Numbered from the stretch's first letter, positions 32,951 through 45,149 are shown. The stretch: 64,000 nt of DNA from Nymphaea colorata (GCF_008831285.2 NC_045143.1:21228854-21292853); one strand, 5' to 3'. Made by a program: numbers and translations. Notes: a model not told the origin generated them from the letters alone.

Positions 32951-33235
32951 TTATGTTTGAGATTTCCTTTTAATTTGTTGTTTACATTCTTCAGCTATGT
33001 GTCTCAATTTTCCACAATTATAGCATCTACATGTTTTTGCGTTTTTAGGATATTTATTTCTATTTTTGATGTAATATTTTTTCTTCGGATTTTGTTTTTT
33101 ATATTTTTTATATTTGTTAAAATATCCTTTTAATTTTCTATATTTTTTCTCACTCATCTTTCTGTATGTTCTATTACATCATAATTGTGGAGTTACATAT
33201 TCCTCACAACATCTAAAAATTTTGTCTTTTGAGAC
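32951..33235 (-). pseudogene. Pararetrovirus coat-protein C-terminus with zinc knuckle (second virus lineage)
   Basis: A lysine- and tyrosine-rich basic stretch (YFNKYKKYKKQNPKKKYY) precedes a complete zinc knuckle, CRCYNCGKLRHIAEEC, at 32984-33031. The spacing C-X-C-X2-C-X4-H-X4-C is the coat-protein knuckle typical of Caulimoviridae. FRCCEEYVTPQL upstream is joined through a stop. The knuckle itself is intact, unlike the one at 16946-16987. Confidence 0.75.
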
Positions 33236-33299
33236 TGTGAGTGGACGACGGGAGGGAAGGAAGAGCTGCGAAGAAGATGTATAATTTATTTGACAAAAT

Positions 33300-34640
33300 A
33301 TGTGGACAGCGAAGGAAGATCTGAGGATGAGAGTTTTCCTTAGATGAGTTCAGAGGATCGAAAGTCAACTAAGATGGATAGTTGCCCAACTTCCGTTAAA
33401 GTATCTTGGGATGCCCCTTCAAAACAAGCGTCTAAGTGACAGCCAATGTAATGTCCTTCTCATCAAAATTGAACAAAAACTCAGCTTATGGAAACAACAG
33501 CTTTTTTTCGTTTGCTGGTAGGTTATGTTTGATAAAGTATGTCCTAACTTCGATTCTTCAATATTGGGGGATGGTGTTGTGCTTGGTGCTCAAGTACCTT
33601 CGGAGAGTAGAGAGCCTTTGTGCTCATTTCCTATGGGGTGAGAGTGGTAGTGTTAAAAGAGTCCACCTTGTCAAATGGGACAAACTCTGCTTACCCAAAA
33701 GGGAAGGGGGTGTTGGATAAGGAAAATCAACAAAGTTAACCAAGCTAATCCGCTTATCTAGCTTGCAGAGCTCTCAGCTCCAACAACATTTGGTCTGTCT
33801 ATGTAAAGGAAAAATATACCTCAACAAGCATAGTTTGTAGAGCGCCAGTCTTCAATCTAGTTGCGCCCATATTTGGAAATCCATCGTCCTAGCTTGAAAG
33901 CGCATCAGAAGTATGGTTTCTTGGTCAGTCTATTGTGGAAGGAATGTCAAGATCTGATTCGACAGATGGTCAGGGAGACCTATAGTGGAAGATGTGGAAG
34001 CTGACCATCCTCTCTATGGACAGCTAGATAAGACAACAACGGTTCGGAGATCCTGCAAGACGATCACAGCCAAATGAAGAACCTTGTCATCAGACTAGGC
34101 CAGAGGTGATCAACATACTTCTGGAAGAGGAGCGTCTAGATAAGCTTATTTGGTCAAATGAGTTGAGCTCTGAGATAAGCAGAAAGTTGCTATTGGAATA
34201 ACACCAGAAACAAACAGGATGAAGAGAAATGGAGGGACAGCCTCTGGGTCAAGCATGGCTTCCCTAGAGCACTATGGACTACGAACATATCGTGTGAGGG
34301 CGGAATCATGTCAGAAGTTAAGCTTGAAAGGCTTGGAACTCAACTTGTGCCTTGCTGCGTTCTCTGTCTAGGGCTATAGAAGACGAAAAACATATTTTTT
34401 TCAATTGCAAAATAGCAAGGGACTGCAGGAGTTTTGTGGCGGATAAATTCCAGCAACCTCCGCTTAGAGCTAGGAACGTCAAATGTGGACTGGAATGGTG
34501 GTGTAAGCAAAAAGTTAGAAGGAAACCTTGGTCTGTTCTTTGGAAAACAACCTACCAGTACCACCTGGTGATATGGCATCTTTAGCAGCTTAGAAATGCG
34601 AGGAGACAGAGAAAGGACAGTATGATGAAACAACGTCGAT
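33300..34640 (+). pseudogene. L1-type LINE ORF2 C-terminal half, decayed
   Basis: Plus-strand frames contain LPLKYLGMPLQNKRLSD, KIEQKLSLWKQQ, SFAGRLCLIKYVLTSI, AHFLWGESGSVKRVHLV and WDKLCLPKREGGVG, all of which have counterparts in the LINE at 42965-49533. A cysteine-histidine zf-RVT-like region follows in broken frames up to about 34600. It is 5'-truncated and full of stops. Confidence 0.7.
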
Positions 34641-35290
34641 TGTTTGTGGCTGGTCCGTAAGAGCAATATCAGAATTCTAACTTGTCTTGGATGGACAAGA
34701 AGAAGAGTGAAGTGTGGCTGCTACTTGGCATTGTTTCAGATTATTAGAATTTTGGGGACAATATTTGCTTCAATATTCCTATTGTCTCATGGCCAAATGG
34801 GCGTCTCAGACGCTTTGTTGTTCTAGTTCGCAGGAAATCAGGTGAGTGTATACATGGTGTTCGTTGCTGGACAAAAAATGGGGTTTCTGTTTTCGAAAAA
34901 CTGGTTGCTTAACATATGCCTGAGAAAGATTCCTTTAGCACAAACTCAAATCTCAATTCAGGCGAGCAATCACAGGTGGAAAAACTGGACAAAAAGGGTG
35001 ATTCAAGGGATAGTTCCTGCTGCAGACAGGTTCCTGCATTTACAGCAGAATTCTGAAAGACTAACGTTGTCTAACAAGCAACCTGCTATGGAGGTCTGGT
35101 ACATGATTTTGATCAGTTCCGGTGACTCTGGTTTTAAAGAGGGAGGGATGGGCGATGACGATTGGGACCCTAGTCATCTTTTGTTTTGGAAGTGATCTTC
35201 CCATCATGAGACTGAAAATTTTGCTGTAAACAGTCATTTTCTTGGCAATAAAGGTTGTTTCACCAGAAATGAAGAAATTTTGTGAGATTG
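34641..35290 (+). other. Unassigned sequence, possibly the 3' end of the LINE
   Basis: There is a 117-codon frame at 34842-35195 ending DDDWDPSHLLFWK and an AATAAA word near 35250. It could be the RNase H and 3' tail of the preceding LINE, but no motif proves this. Confidence 0.3.
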
Positions 35291-37160
35291 ATGTGGATAA
35301 ATGTCTACACTAGACTACATGTGGCTCTGCCACTGGTAATGAATAAGCAATGATATTCGTTATTTTTTGTTCACGTTTTTGTTAATGAGAACAATTTGTT
35401 ATTATTATATGAATGTATCTCAAAAATTGAGATAAAGAGATATTGTAACATAGTATTCCATAGTCTAAATCTTTTGCTAAAAAGCAAAAGTGCCCCCTCG
35501 TTAGTGACATATTTTTTTGCAGTACATTTCCAATGGAATACTTTTCTGCTTTTTCCATTTTCGTGTGTTTTCAGGAGCAGAGATTTTTTTTCCCCTTATT
35601 TCGTTTTCATCTGTTTCATTGCATGAAACAAAAAAGTGGGAAAATTTGATTTTCATATAATCCAAGTAACAAGATTAAGAGAAAGGAAATACCAGGAACA
35701 TAATATATATCCAATGAAATGGGTTGTCTCTATATGGGTTCACTTGATGGATGAGTAGTTGTGAAAGCTGAATTAAGGACAGTTTGCAGGAAAAAAGTGG
35801 AATACCGGCAGCCGGAGCTTGGTCCACGATGAGTTGCAAAGGCCGGTCAGGTCGTGAGCAGTATGAAGATAAATTGTTCAATGAAGATTAAAATTTGGAT
35901 GACCAGGTGACCTTTCAAGAGTCCTAAGCAAAGGCAGAACCACACATATATCTATGAAGATGACCCTTTTGCTTTATGCCTTTACAAACACTTTGCCAGA
36001 GCTACTAAGTGGTCGTTTGGCAACAGTAACAAACTAATAGTTGATTGAGGAGACCTCATTTTAAATCGTTTACTCCTTATTTGTGATCCCATTGGATTCT
36101 GTCCTTATCTAATATAGTTCATCTCTCGGTCTACGCCCTCTATGCAATCTGTTTTAACACAAGGTGAAATATGTGAGAAAACTAGAACCAGCTCTCATGA
36201 ATATAGGCACTAAAACCGTATGTTTTTTTTCCTTATGTGCATGGTGGCATTGCTTGCACCAGATTGGTAACATGGGTGACCTCCCACAGCTCCTCATGTG
36301 CAACACTGAAAATATTCAGGAGATCAAGGGCAGAACTAAAAATTTCTGCTTAAGGACAACAGTTATAAAATTTTAAAATTTTCAAGCGTATATCAATGCG
36401 CAAATGAAAAGAATTATACAGAAATATCAATTCCAAAATAGTCAATTTTTAGTATCAATTTGGTAATAAACTTTTTTTTTTGTGGGTTTGGACTGGAATG
36501 GGTCCGCCCCTGAGATTATTATGCACACATACTCTTTCATTCGACGTTATTAATGCATTTTCCATATTGAAATGGTCATAGTCAGGATAGCTACATTGTA
36601 CCAGCCAATGAAAAGGAACTTGCTTGAAGTAAAGACAAGGGTACTTGACTTCTAGTCAACCTCGGTTACTTCCCTACAGTCCTTTACCTCCATTTGTAGA
36701 GGAAACGATTTACCTCCCTTTGAGTGTGTGAACGCATGACCATGACATGGGAAAAACATTCTTTGGTTTTAGTAGTTTTCGGTGTTCATGTATTATTTAC
36801 ATGCTTGCAGTCCTCTACAGTTATGCTAACCTTTGTCTAAACATTTTTTTTTCTTTTTGGCCAAATACTTGTTGGTTTTTCTTTTTTCTTCATAAACTAA
36901 TTTCTATTTTTTGTTTGACAATTATAAATTAATTAATTACAGAAGGTGAAACAAAAATATGTTTTCTTAGATGGATAAAATTGATTAGTTAGAAAGACAT
37001 AGCATGAGAATACAACGTATACAAAGTACAAAAACTTAATTTCTTGGCGGTGGCTATTGGTTTGAAAAAGGAAGGCTCTGAACCTTGCCAAGTTATAAGG
37101 GCGAGAGCGTTTTTGGAAAATTGTTACAGGTCACTTAAACTTTGGGAGGATTATCTGGAA
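35291..37160. other. Intergenic stretch with MITE-like fragments
   Basis: At 35390-35465 there is a relative of the 3497-3652 unit. At 36010-36070 (GTCGTTTGGCAACAGTAAC) there is another MITE-like end. No gene recognised. Confidence 0.4.
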
Positions 37161-37300
37161 TCCAGACTTAAAACTTTATATTATATTCTCTTGTTGCTTG
37201 TCATCAACCGGGAACGAGACAGAGAGGGGTGGAGGGCTATATCCGGCAACTTCTTCGGGTCCTGTGAAAAAGAGAGAGAGAGACAGAGAGCTGCTTCTCC
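37161..37300 (+). promoter_or_regulatory. Probable core promoter and GA-rich leader of the lectin kinase at 37301
   Basis: A TATA-like tract (TTTATATTATATTC, about 37172-37185) lies about 115 bp before the ATG, and a GAGAGA-rich leader covers 37268-37290. Similar GA-rich leaders precede the other lectin-kinase start at 143. The transcription start is inferred, not seen. Confidence 0.4.
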
Positions 37301-39319
37301 ATGGCGTTTCTCCAGCAACTGGTTCTGGTTCTGTTCCTTCTTCGTCTGGCGTCCTCTGCCACCGACAGATTCATCTTCAATGGCTTCAAAGACGCAAAAC
37401 TTACCCTGGACGGAACTGCAAAAATTACCTCCAACGGCTTACTGCGCCTCACGAACGAAATCCACAATCTCACCATGGGCCATGCCTTTTACCCTTCCAA
37501 CTTCCGCCTCAAGATCCCTTCTTCTTCCTCCCCAAACGGCACGGTTCTTTCATTCAGCACCCAATTCGTCTTTGCCATCAGAACTAAAGCCTTTGGCACC
37601 AGCGGTCATGGCCTTGCCTTCGCCCTCTCCCCCAATCCCTCCATTATCGGAGGCAGAGGTGCCAACTACCTTGGCCTCTTTAACCAAAACAACATGGGAA
37701 ATTCCTCTGAACACATCTTCGCCGTCGAGTTCGACACCGCTCAGGACGCAAGCTTCAATGAGACCGACGAGAACCACGTCGGAATCGATGTAAACAGCCT
37801 CGTCTCCACCGTTGCTGCTTCTGCGGCTTATTATAGAGCAGGCAACACCAGTGCTCGAGAATCGATTTCCCTGGTCAGTGGGACTGAAATTATCGCCTGG
37901 ATAGACTACCGAAGCGATCTCCAGCAAATCAACGTCAGCATATCCCCCATTACAGATCCTGTCAAGCCCCAGAAACCCCTTCTCTCTGCCACCTTGAATC
38001 TGTCCTCTGTGCTCAAGGATTTCATGTACGTTGGCTTCTCCTCTTCCACGGGGAAGCTCTCTAGTGAGCATTACATCCTTGGCTGGAGCTTTCGCGTCAA
38101 TGGAGAAGCCCAACCCCTTAATCTAGCCCTACTGCCGCCGCTCCCCACCGACGGGTCTAGAAGGAGGCTGGCGGTGATCATTGCCTATTCTTTTGCCGCT
38201 GGAGTGCTTCTGGTATCCGTGTTGGCAGCTACCGCTTATGCTGTTTACAAGAGAAAGAAGAAGCTCTCGGATATAATGGAAGGCTGGGAGTCGGAGTACC
38301 CGCATAGGTTCTCTTACAGGGTACTGTACAAGGCAACTAAGGGGTTCAAAGAGAAGGAGCTACTTGGCTCCGGTGGCTTCGGCAGCGTGTATAAAGGGGT
38401 TCTCCCGAAAACTTCAGAGACGGTTGCGGTGAAAAGAATCACACAGAATGCGAGGCAGGGATTGAGAGAGTTCGTAGCAGAGGTATCGAGCTTGGGGCGG
38501 TTGAGACACAGGAACCTCGTTCAGTTGCAGGGATGGTGCAGGAGACAGAATGATCTGCTGCTTGTGTATGATTTCATGCCGAATGGGAGTCTCGATTGCT
38601 TCCTTTTCGACGACGAGAAGGCCAAGAGCTTCGACTGGGAGAAAAGGTTCAAGATCCTCAAGGGGATCGCCAGTGGGCTGCTGTATCTGCACGAGGGGTG
38701 GGAGCAGGTGGTGGTTCACAGGGATGTGAAGGCCAACAACGTCCTCTTGGACGCAGAAATGAACGGGAAGTTGGGAGACTTCGGGCTGGCCAGGCTGCAC
38801 GAGCACGGCCAGAATCCGCAGACGACCCGGGTTGTTGGCACTCTTGGCTACATGGCACCGGAGCTGTCCCGGACGGGGAAGGCCACGGCCAGTGCCGATG
38901 TGTTCTCTTACGGCGCCGTGCTTCTGGAAATGGCTTCAGGGAAGCGGCCCATTGAGACGATGGTGTCCGAGGAAGAAGGAGAGATGGTGTTGGTGGAGTG
39001 GGTGCTCAAGAATTGGCAAGGTGGGGGCATCTTGAGGGCCATGGACTCTCGGCTTAAGGGGAAGTTCCTGAGGGAGGAGGCGGACTTGGTGCTGAAGCTT
39101 GGCGTCCTGTGCTCGCAGGCAGTCCCTGATAAACGACCCACCATGCGACAGGTGGTTCAGTACCTTGATGGTGATGCTTCGCTGCCGAAGGACCTGATAC
39201 TGAACTCCATGGTGCTGCACGACGACCTTGGCTTCGACCAGCTGGTGCTGCCTTATCCTCATTCCGGACTCCAATCCTCTGATTCTTCCGGCACAGCAAA
39301 ACAGTTCACATCTTATTGA
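37301..39319 (+). CDS. L-type lectin receptor-like kinase, complete, single exon
   Basis: The product has 672 residues, normal for the family: signal peptide (1-20), legume-lectin domain (about 22-275), one membrane span (about 290-316) followed by KRKKK, then a Ser/Thr kinase domain. In the lectin domain the metal-binding region VEFDTAQDASFN...HVGIDVNS keeps the usual acidic and His positions. The kinase has a GSGGFG loop (356-361), AVKR Lys378, HRDVKANN (473-480) and DFG (493-495), so it is an RD kinase with all catalytic residues. Such proteins sit in the plasma membrane and link the cell wall or extracellular ligands to defence and development signalling. The ligand is unknown. The overlapping 249-codon frame is a shadow. 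Paralogue: 60763-62883. Confidence 0.95.
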   Translation: MAFLQQLVLVLFLLRLASSATDRFIFNGFKDAKLTLDGTAKITSNGLLRLTNEIHNLTMGHAFYPSNFRLKIPSSSSPNGTVLSFSTQFVFAIRTKAFGTSGHGLAFALSPNPSIIGGRGANYLGLFNQNNMGNSSEHIFAVEFDTAQDASFNETDENHVGIDVNSLVSTVAASAAYYRAGNTSARESISLVSGTEIIAWIDYRSDLQQINVSISPITDPVKPQKPLLSATLNLSSVLKDFMYVGFSSSTGKLSSEHYILGWSFRVNGEAQPLNLALLPPLPTDGSRRRLAVIIAYSFAAGVLLVSVLAATAYAVYKRKKKLSDIMEGWESEYPHRFSYRVLYKATKGFKEKELLGSGGFGSVYKGVLPKTSETVAVKRITQNARQGLREFVAEVSSLGRLRHRNLVQLQGWCRRQNDLLLVYDFMPNGSLDCFLFDDEKAKSFDWEKRFKILKGIASGLLYLHEGWEQVVVHRDVKANNVLLDAEMNGKLGDFGLARLHEHGQNPQTTRVVGTLGYMAPELSRTGKATASADVFSYGAVLLEMASGKRPIETMVSEEEGEMVLVEWVLKNWQGGGILRAMDSRLKGKFLREEADLVLKLGVLCSQAVPDKRPTMRQVVQYLDGDASLPKDLILNSMVLHDDLGFDQLVLPYPHSGLQSSDSSGTAKQFTSY

Positions 39320-41345
39320 CACATATAATGGCCATCATGTGTTTGTAATGATTTGATTCTGAAAGGAAAATTACAGGAAAACTGTATGAGAGAATGCTGA
39401 AACAATTTCCTGGTGCTATGGATCAGGAACGTAATTACGTACGGCAAAGATCCTAGACTTGATTTGTAGAATCGGGACAAGAAATTCTTTTCTATGTGAT
39501 ATAGTTGGTGATTATCTCCTATTGATCTGGTGAGCTGCAGCCTGTGGAAACTGTTTTGTTTAGTTCCTGATAAAAATTTTACGTGATTGACTGTATCGGT
39601 TCTACGGGTAGATGTCATTCGTATGTACCCAAATGCTCTTGCACCTAAGAGTCTCATTCCTGCTTATAAAAGGGCAGCTGACAAATTAAGTTGAGCACAG
39701 GGGGGAAAAGAGTGTGGTTTATGCAAGATCACAGCCGGCGGGAAGCCACGGGACACAAACTCCTCTGTATGCCTTTCTGCTTGATTTGTGTCTTAGGAAT
39801 GTTGTCCAATTGAGTGAAGAGGGAAAGGAATGGAAAGAAAAGTTTTCATGTGTTTAGATGACTAGTTAATATGGAGGGAAATGAAATGAGTTTTTAATGT
39901 AATTCCAATCCCATAAAAAATCAAGAGATTTGATGGAAAAGAAATGGATAATCATTTTCTTTCTTTTTTTCTCTTTTTCTTCCTTATTTTTTTTTTTTTC
40001 CTTTCCATCCATTCATTTCCCTCTCTTTCCTTTCATCTAAATATAACGTGAATTTCAGTTTTATACTTTTTTATATTTGAATCTGAATCTAATGCTGAAT
40101 CGAATTGAACAGCATCAAAAAAGTCCGGCATGAAAGTGTAGTATCTGATGTGAATCTCGCTAATCATTTTCTGTATATGAATCTGGATGTCGTTACAAAT
40201 TAAATTGAGAAACGTTGTAAAAAGTCAAATCTGACATGCGTGTGAAAAGGACGGGAGAGAAAGAAATCTCCCACCGAGACTAACTTACTCGAAATATCGG
40301 TGAGGTCAGTCATTGAGAAAATGATTTGCAGGTGTCATTCGTTGATTTTCATTTTAGGGGTCGTTCGAAGGCTTAGAATTTTGAATCTAGAACTAAAATT
40401 CTAGAAAGAAATTTTCACATCAAAATCGACTTGGAACAAAAATTTCAGTTTTAGTTTTCCTACGTGTTTGATAATTTGAAATTTTGATTCAAGAATTGAA
40501 AATGACGTGTTTCAAAAAAAAAAAAATTGAAATTCTAAATTGATGAATTGAAACCATCAAAACATGTGCCCTAAAGATACACTAAAAAATTTTAAAATTT
40601 TGGGGTCAATAATTTCATCCCTTAAGTAGAATCATGATTCTAGAATTTTGATTCAAAAATCAGCTTATAATTCTGAAATCAAAACTTTGTGTTTGATAAC
40701 ACAATTCCTATTTCATCAAAAACAAGAATTTTAATTACAGAATTGCACAAATCTGGGCTCATAAAAGATCCCCAAGAATAATGACATGCATATCAAACTT
40801 TAGTGACAAACTACTTGCGTTATATGAAAAACATAGCACATGCTACTCGATCTTGTCTTTTCTTGGCCAATATTATTGGTAGCAAACTGAGCGTGGGATT
40901 CAGTAGTATGAAAGATTATAACGTATATCATCTGCAGAAGTCAAACATTTAATCATTTTCTTGGACGACAGCCCGTTCCCATCATCTTTTAATTATGACA
41001 TTAAGATTTGCTGAATTGGTTCAACAATAAACATCAGGCAGCTAGAAGTTGGATACCTCCCTGCAAACAAATTAATTGAGGAAAATATATATAAAGAATG
41101 TAGAAGACCATCTTTCCCCGTCGCGTTCCTGCTGTAGCATCTTCTTCTTTCTCATCTTCATTCATGACCACTTGAAGAAGGTGGAGAAACGGGCGACTCT
41201 TTCACCCCATCGACCTCCAAACAGGCGGCAACTGGTATTTTAGCTCCTTTAGCAGTCCTTAAATTAGGTTTAACTTGGGTCTTTCGGTTTACTTTATTGC
41301 TTTTAATTTGTTCCTTAATCTGACCACAAGGATCCACCAGTTGAC
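39320..41345. other. Intergenic stretch with MITE-like fragments
   Basis: Downstream of the lectin kinase. At 39849-40042 a unit bounded by GTTTAGATGA and TCATCTAAAT is MITE-like. At 40370-40720 repeated agaattttgattc-type words in both orientations suggest another. No gene recognised. Confidence 0.45.
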
Positions 41346-41354
41346 AGAATCATA

Positions 41355-41440
41355 TGTTCATAAGGTGGCAGTGTAACTGGCAATAAGCTTGCTCACACTC
41401 AATGGTTTCGAGATTCGAATCCCATAGCAGCTGTCAAGTT
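41355..41440 (+). mobile_element. Possible tRNA-derived SINE head
   Basis: AAGGTGGCAGTGTAACTGGC resembles a Pol III A box. GGTTTCGAGATTCGAATCCC, about 40 bp downstream, resembles a B box. TAAGCTTGCTC between them is a common plant SINE word. The fold of a functional tRNA is not present. The 3' end and target duplication are unclear. Confidence 0.35.
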
Positions 41441-42920
41441 TTATTAAATTATTGTTATGACTACAAACAATGGTAAGCACAACACCCAAGTTGAATGGTG
41501 CTTAAAGACAGCTGAAAACCGCTGGGTAATGCTCCCACACATCTATCCAGAAACAAGTATAGATGAAAAGACCAATCATAAGTCTCCAAGCAGACCAAAA
41601 CCTTAAAACATAAGTTTAAATGTTTTAGGGCCTTTCCCCTAAGTAAACATTAAAACAAACGTCAGCCCTTTTTATATAATTCAATAACAACTGCCTCTGA
41701 TAACGTCATTTTCGTATGCGATTTAGAGCTTTCAACTTGAATATTAAAAATTGATGTACGTACTTATAATTAAAGGTAAGCCTGTAGCTGTACTAAAGAA
41801 CAGACACAATGAGACCCTTGTTGATGTCGTAACCAAAAGGTGAGCCCCGTCAATACATACGTCCACGGTCATTTAATGCAAGGACCACTGAGGCGACCAC
41901 CATGGGAATGGCAAATGACCGTAGTGATAAACTTTCTAACGGTGCTCTTCTATGGAACCACTTTCCTCTTAACCTAAGAACAACATAGAGCCACTAATAA
42001 GAAATTGTAAAATTAGCTAGTTAATTATAATTCTAAGTAAAAAAAAAAAAAAAAAACCGGCAGGCCAAAGAATTTTCCTGCAAACAACAAGAGGGTTCAA
42101 AACCAAGTTTCCAAAAGTAAAAGAAAAAGGAGAAAAGCACCGAGAGATTAGAACTAGAACTGCCATAAGCTTTTGGTATCTGATTATCACGGCATACCTT
42201 ACAGGTCTTGTTTATATGCACCCGTACACAAGTTGGAGTTTTGGTAACCCAAGTTGGTGGATGAGTCAACGATTTAGGTTTGTTCATTTATCATGGCAAA
42301 TTGGAGACGTCTTCTTGATGTGGACCTACAGAGAGGCCGTGAAGACTTTCGGGGACTAGTTGTTGGATGATTCAATAATTTAGGCTCATCGCTGTCGTAG
42401 GGCCTTCATCTTTTATTGTGCTGATGTGAAAGAATATACTGTTTATCAATGAGCTTCTTAAATGGATGTCTAATACGGGCACAGCTACAATTTTTTTTTT
42501 AGTGGGGCCAAATAGCATTTTTTAAACTTTGTACACCAGCTCAAGAAAAGCCAAGTTAAATTTTTTCAATATATATATATATGTATATGTATATATATAT
42601 GTATGTATATTCCAAAACGTGAAAGGGAGGCCATGGCCCTGCCCTCCGCCCCCTGTCTAACCATCATTGAAACCTTGCTCATAGCCCTATTATAAGTTGT
42701 TAACTAATGGTCAACAAGTAGTTGTCATTTATATATTGAATTTAAGCTAGCTAGAATTCAAAATTTCACCAAACTGCGAGTGGTGAACAGGTGGTGAGAC
42801 AAGAATATGAAGGGTGTCGAGTTAAAAATTTTGGATAAAGTGCCATGCTGTCCTCATAAGCCTTGGTGGTTCCGGACAATGGCTGTGTGAGGGTTTGGCC
42901 CCCAACCTTTTATTGTAACA
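41441..42920. other. Intergenic stretch with AT microsatellite
   Basis: A (TA)n/(TATG)n microsatellite lies at 42573-42612 and an A-run at 42040-42056. No gene recognised. The 3' tail of the minus-strand LINE probably ends near 42900, with an AATAAA word on the minus strand near 42920. Confidence 0.45.
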
Positions 42921-43106
42921 AAATGAGATAATATGTACAACAAAAAATGTGTCCCCAGAGAACCTCAACTCATAGTGTGACTTTCGTTAAATGGATTCCA
43001 CATGTTGTCATGAGAAATCCATTTCCTATACAAACCATTGACCGAAATAGTAGACAAAAGGTGAGTAGCTTCAGCAAGCGGCCATCCCTTGCTAATGGAA
43101 AGCCTA

Positions 43107-43109
43107 TTA
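43107..43109. repeat. Left target-site duplication TTA
   Basis: TTA before the left terminal repeat, matched by TTA at 45633-45635. Confidence 0.75.
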
Positions 43110-43115
43110 GGAGGC

Positions 43116-43330
43116 GTTTGATGCATAGGGAAGAATTTAACGTGGTAAATTTTCTTGAAAAATTTTTCTGGAAAAAAAAAGGATGAATTTTAACCCTCTT
43201 CCTATTTGAGGTCATGTTTGATGCACGGGAAGAATTTAACCTGTTAATTTTAACTCTGTTTGATGCACAATGAAGAATTTAATCTGGTAAATTTAACCAT
43301 GTTTGATGTACATGATAGAAAATTTTAGGG
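43116..43330. repeat. Four subterminal repeats of the Harbinger-like element
   Basis: GTTTGATGCA-like words followed by GAAGAATTTAA start at 43116, 43216, 43258 and 43301. The last three are about 42 bp apart. The first overlaps the terminal repeat itself, so the terminus was probably copied inwards. Confidence 0.7.
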
Positions 43331-44654
43331 GACTTTTTTCAGAAATGAAATAAGTTGTATGACAACATTGCGGCCTTCAATTGATGAACTCCAAGATCGA
43401 TGAAAGCTCATGTTCCTGGATCATCTCATCCATGAGCAAATTCAATCACAGCTCTATCCATGTGATCTCTTTTGACATTGAAGTTCAACCCAAGAATTTC
43501 TTTTGTTACAAAATACCAATGATTTGGAATTTTTGTTTCTTTTAAATGTTGCCTTGACATATCTTATCGTAATGTCAAGATCGGGTCTTCCCTTTATTTC
43601 CATTAGTGAACTGTGGTCACTGCTTTTCCTAGTATGTGTCAAGTGTTGCAAATGGAGTTTCGAACTTTTGACCTCTTTCAATATGAAAAAGAAAAAGAGA
43701 GAAAGGAGACATGACAAGTCATATACGATTCTCAAGCATTCTTTCCCAAATCAACAACATTTATATAAAACAAGAATATCTAAAACAAAATAATATTACA
43801 TTTTTCATTTGGTAACTGAAACACCCTATAAACTCTACACCAATATGCCAAAAGTTTTATTTCTTCAGCACTCAAACACACATATAGTAACACTCATAAA
43901 AAGAAACAGCAACAGTAGCAAGGAGGGTTCTTATAGCAGAATCTATTGGTGCAACAGGGAGGTCTCTTCTTTCTCATTTTGTTTGAAGAGAAACAGGACT
44001 GCGCAGATTTCTCATCCAATGAGGGAAATGCCTTGGAGCAAGAGGGCATCAGCTAGCTTCTGGTTTGCTGCTTGTGTTGGGTGAACTGAATCTCAGAATA
44101 CATACTCACTGGCATTGGAGCATGTTCCAATAGACTTTGGATTGCACAAGATTCCAGTCTCCACAACTCCTGTTCCACAGCATCCCTTTCTTGTTTCAAA
44201 AAACCCTGCCATAGTTCCAATAGCAGTGGATGAGTCACAAAATCAACAGAATTATTTATGATGCCGCTGTCAAAATATTGGACCATGATTAGTGATGCAA
44301 CATATCATAAAAGCTAGAATTTTTTATTTTGCTCATGCCGCTGTCAATGAACTAATTTGAGTGTGATTCATGCTAGTGCCTGAATCACTTCAGGTGGCAG
44401 ATTGGACCATGTCATGTACAATATACATGATATTCTTTCATTAATTCCTTCACATATGCCTCCAAAACCTATTCTCAAGGAAGAAGATAAGCAATTTGAG
44501 CTTGACATCTGGAGCCCATTAGGCAAGTAACCTCTGCTGTTGGAGATGGCACAGTTTTGATGACCTTACTGTTGCCTCAACCATTAAAATGACAAGTGTA
44601 TAAGCTCTGCCTCTGCTTTTTCAGAATTGTCAACAGAACCTATTCATCTAATAG

Positions 44655-44790
44655 GAAGTGAAGTAGCAGATCTAATAACAGTGAGCAAATCAGATAAATG
44701 AGGTCTTTTGGAAGGGAAGTTGTTCCAACACTTCTGCATCAAAGACTTCAAAACAACAGGGCAGTCAGTCGGCTGGAGACCACAGGCGAC
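44655..44790 (-). pseudogene. Captured protein-kinase C-terminal fragment
   Basis: The minus-strand frame reads CPVVLKSLMQKCWNNFPSKR and then PHLSDLLTVIRSA. This is the last subdomain of a protein kinase, where the CW...P..RP pattern is nearly invariant and the Arg pairs with the APE Glu. An acceptor-like ctccag lies at its upstream side and a stop follows within 10 codons. The rest of the kinase is not seen. It resembles tyrosine-kinase-like plant kinases rather than the lectin kinases of this window. It lies wholly inside the Harbinger-like element. Confidence 0.6.
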
Positions 44791-45149
44791 ACATCAAACA
44801 CTTTGTAAACAGAGGATGGGCCAAACATACAAAACAAATAAGCTAATAAATATATTTCAATATATAAGGGCATGAGCAACTCAATCAGTCGTAACAAAGA
44901 ACAATGGAGGTGAAACGAAAATCTATGCTCTGCTGAAACAGAAGGGGATTTAAGACTCTAGCGATGTAAGGTGAAACGAGGGAATGCAGCCTTCTATGCT
45001 CTGCTAAAATCGCAACAAAGGGGATTTGAGAAATACCAGAAGTTGACAAAACGAGGGCAAAAGCAACAGCGACGGCGGATCGGAGGAGCGGCGACCGTGG
45101 CGTTGGCGGATGCTGCCCTGTCTTCCCTGCTGGTCAGATGCCAGAAATG

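Noticed and set aside
37044-37793. 249-codon plus-strand ORF overlapping the lectin kinase start
   Set aside because: It is in a different frame from the complete lectin kinase, has no domain and exists because of the GC-rich coding strand.
38414-39322. Several minus-strand and plus-strand ORFs inside the lectin kinase
   Set aside because: Shadow frames of a GC-rich kinase sequence.
41355-41440. Functional tRNA gene
   Set aside because: Box-like words are present but acceptor and anticodon stems do not pair.
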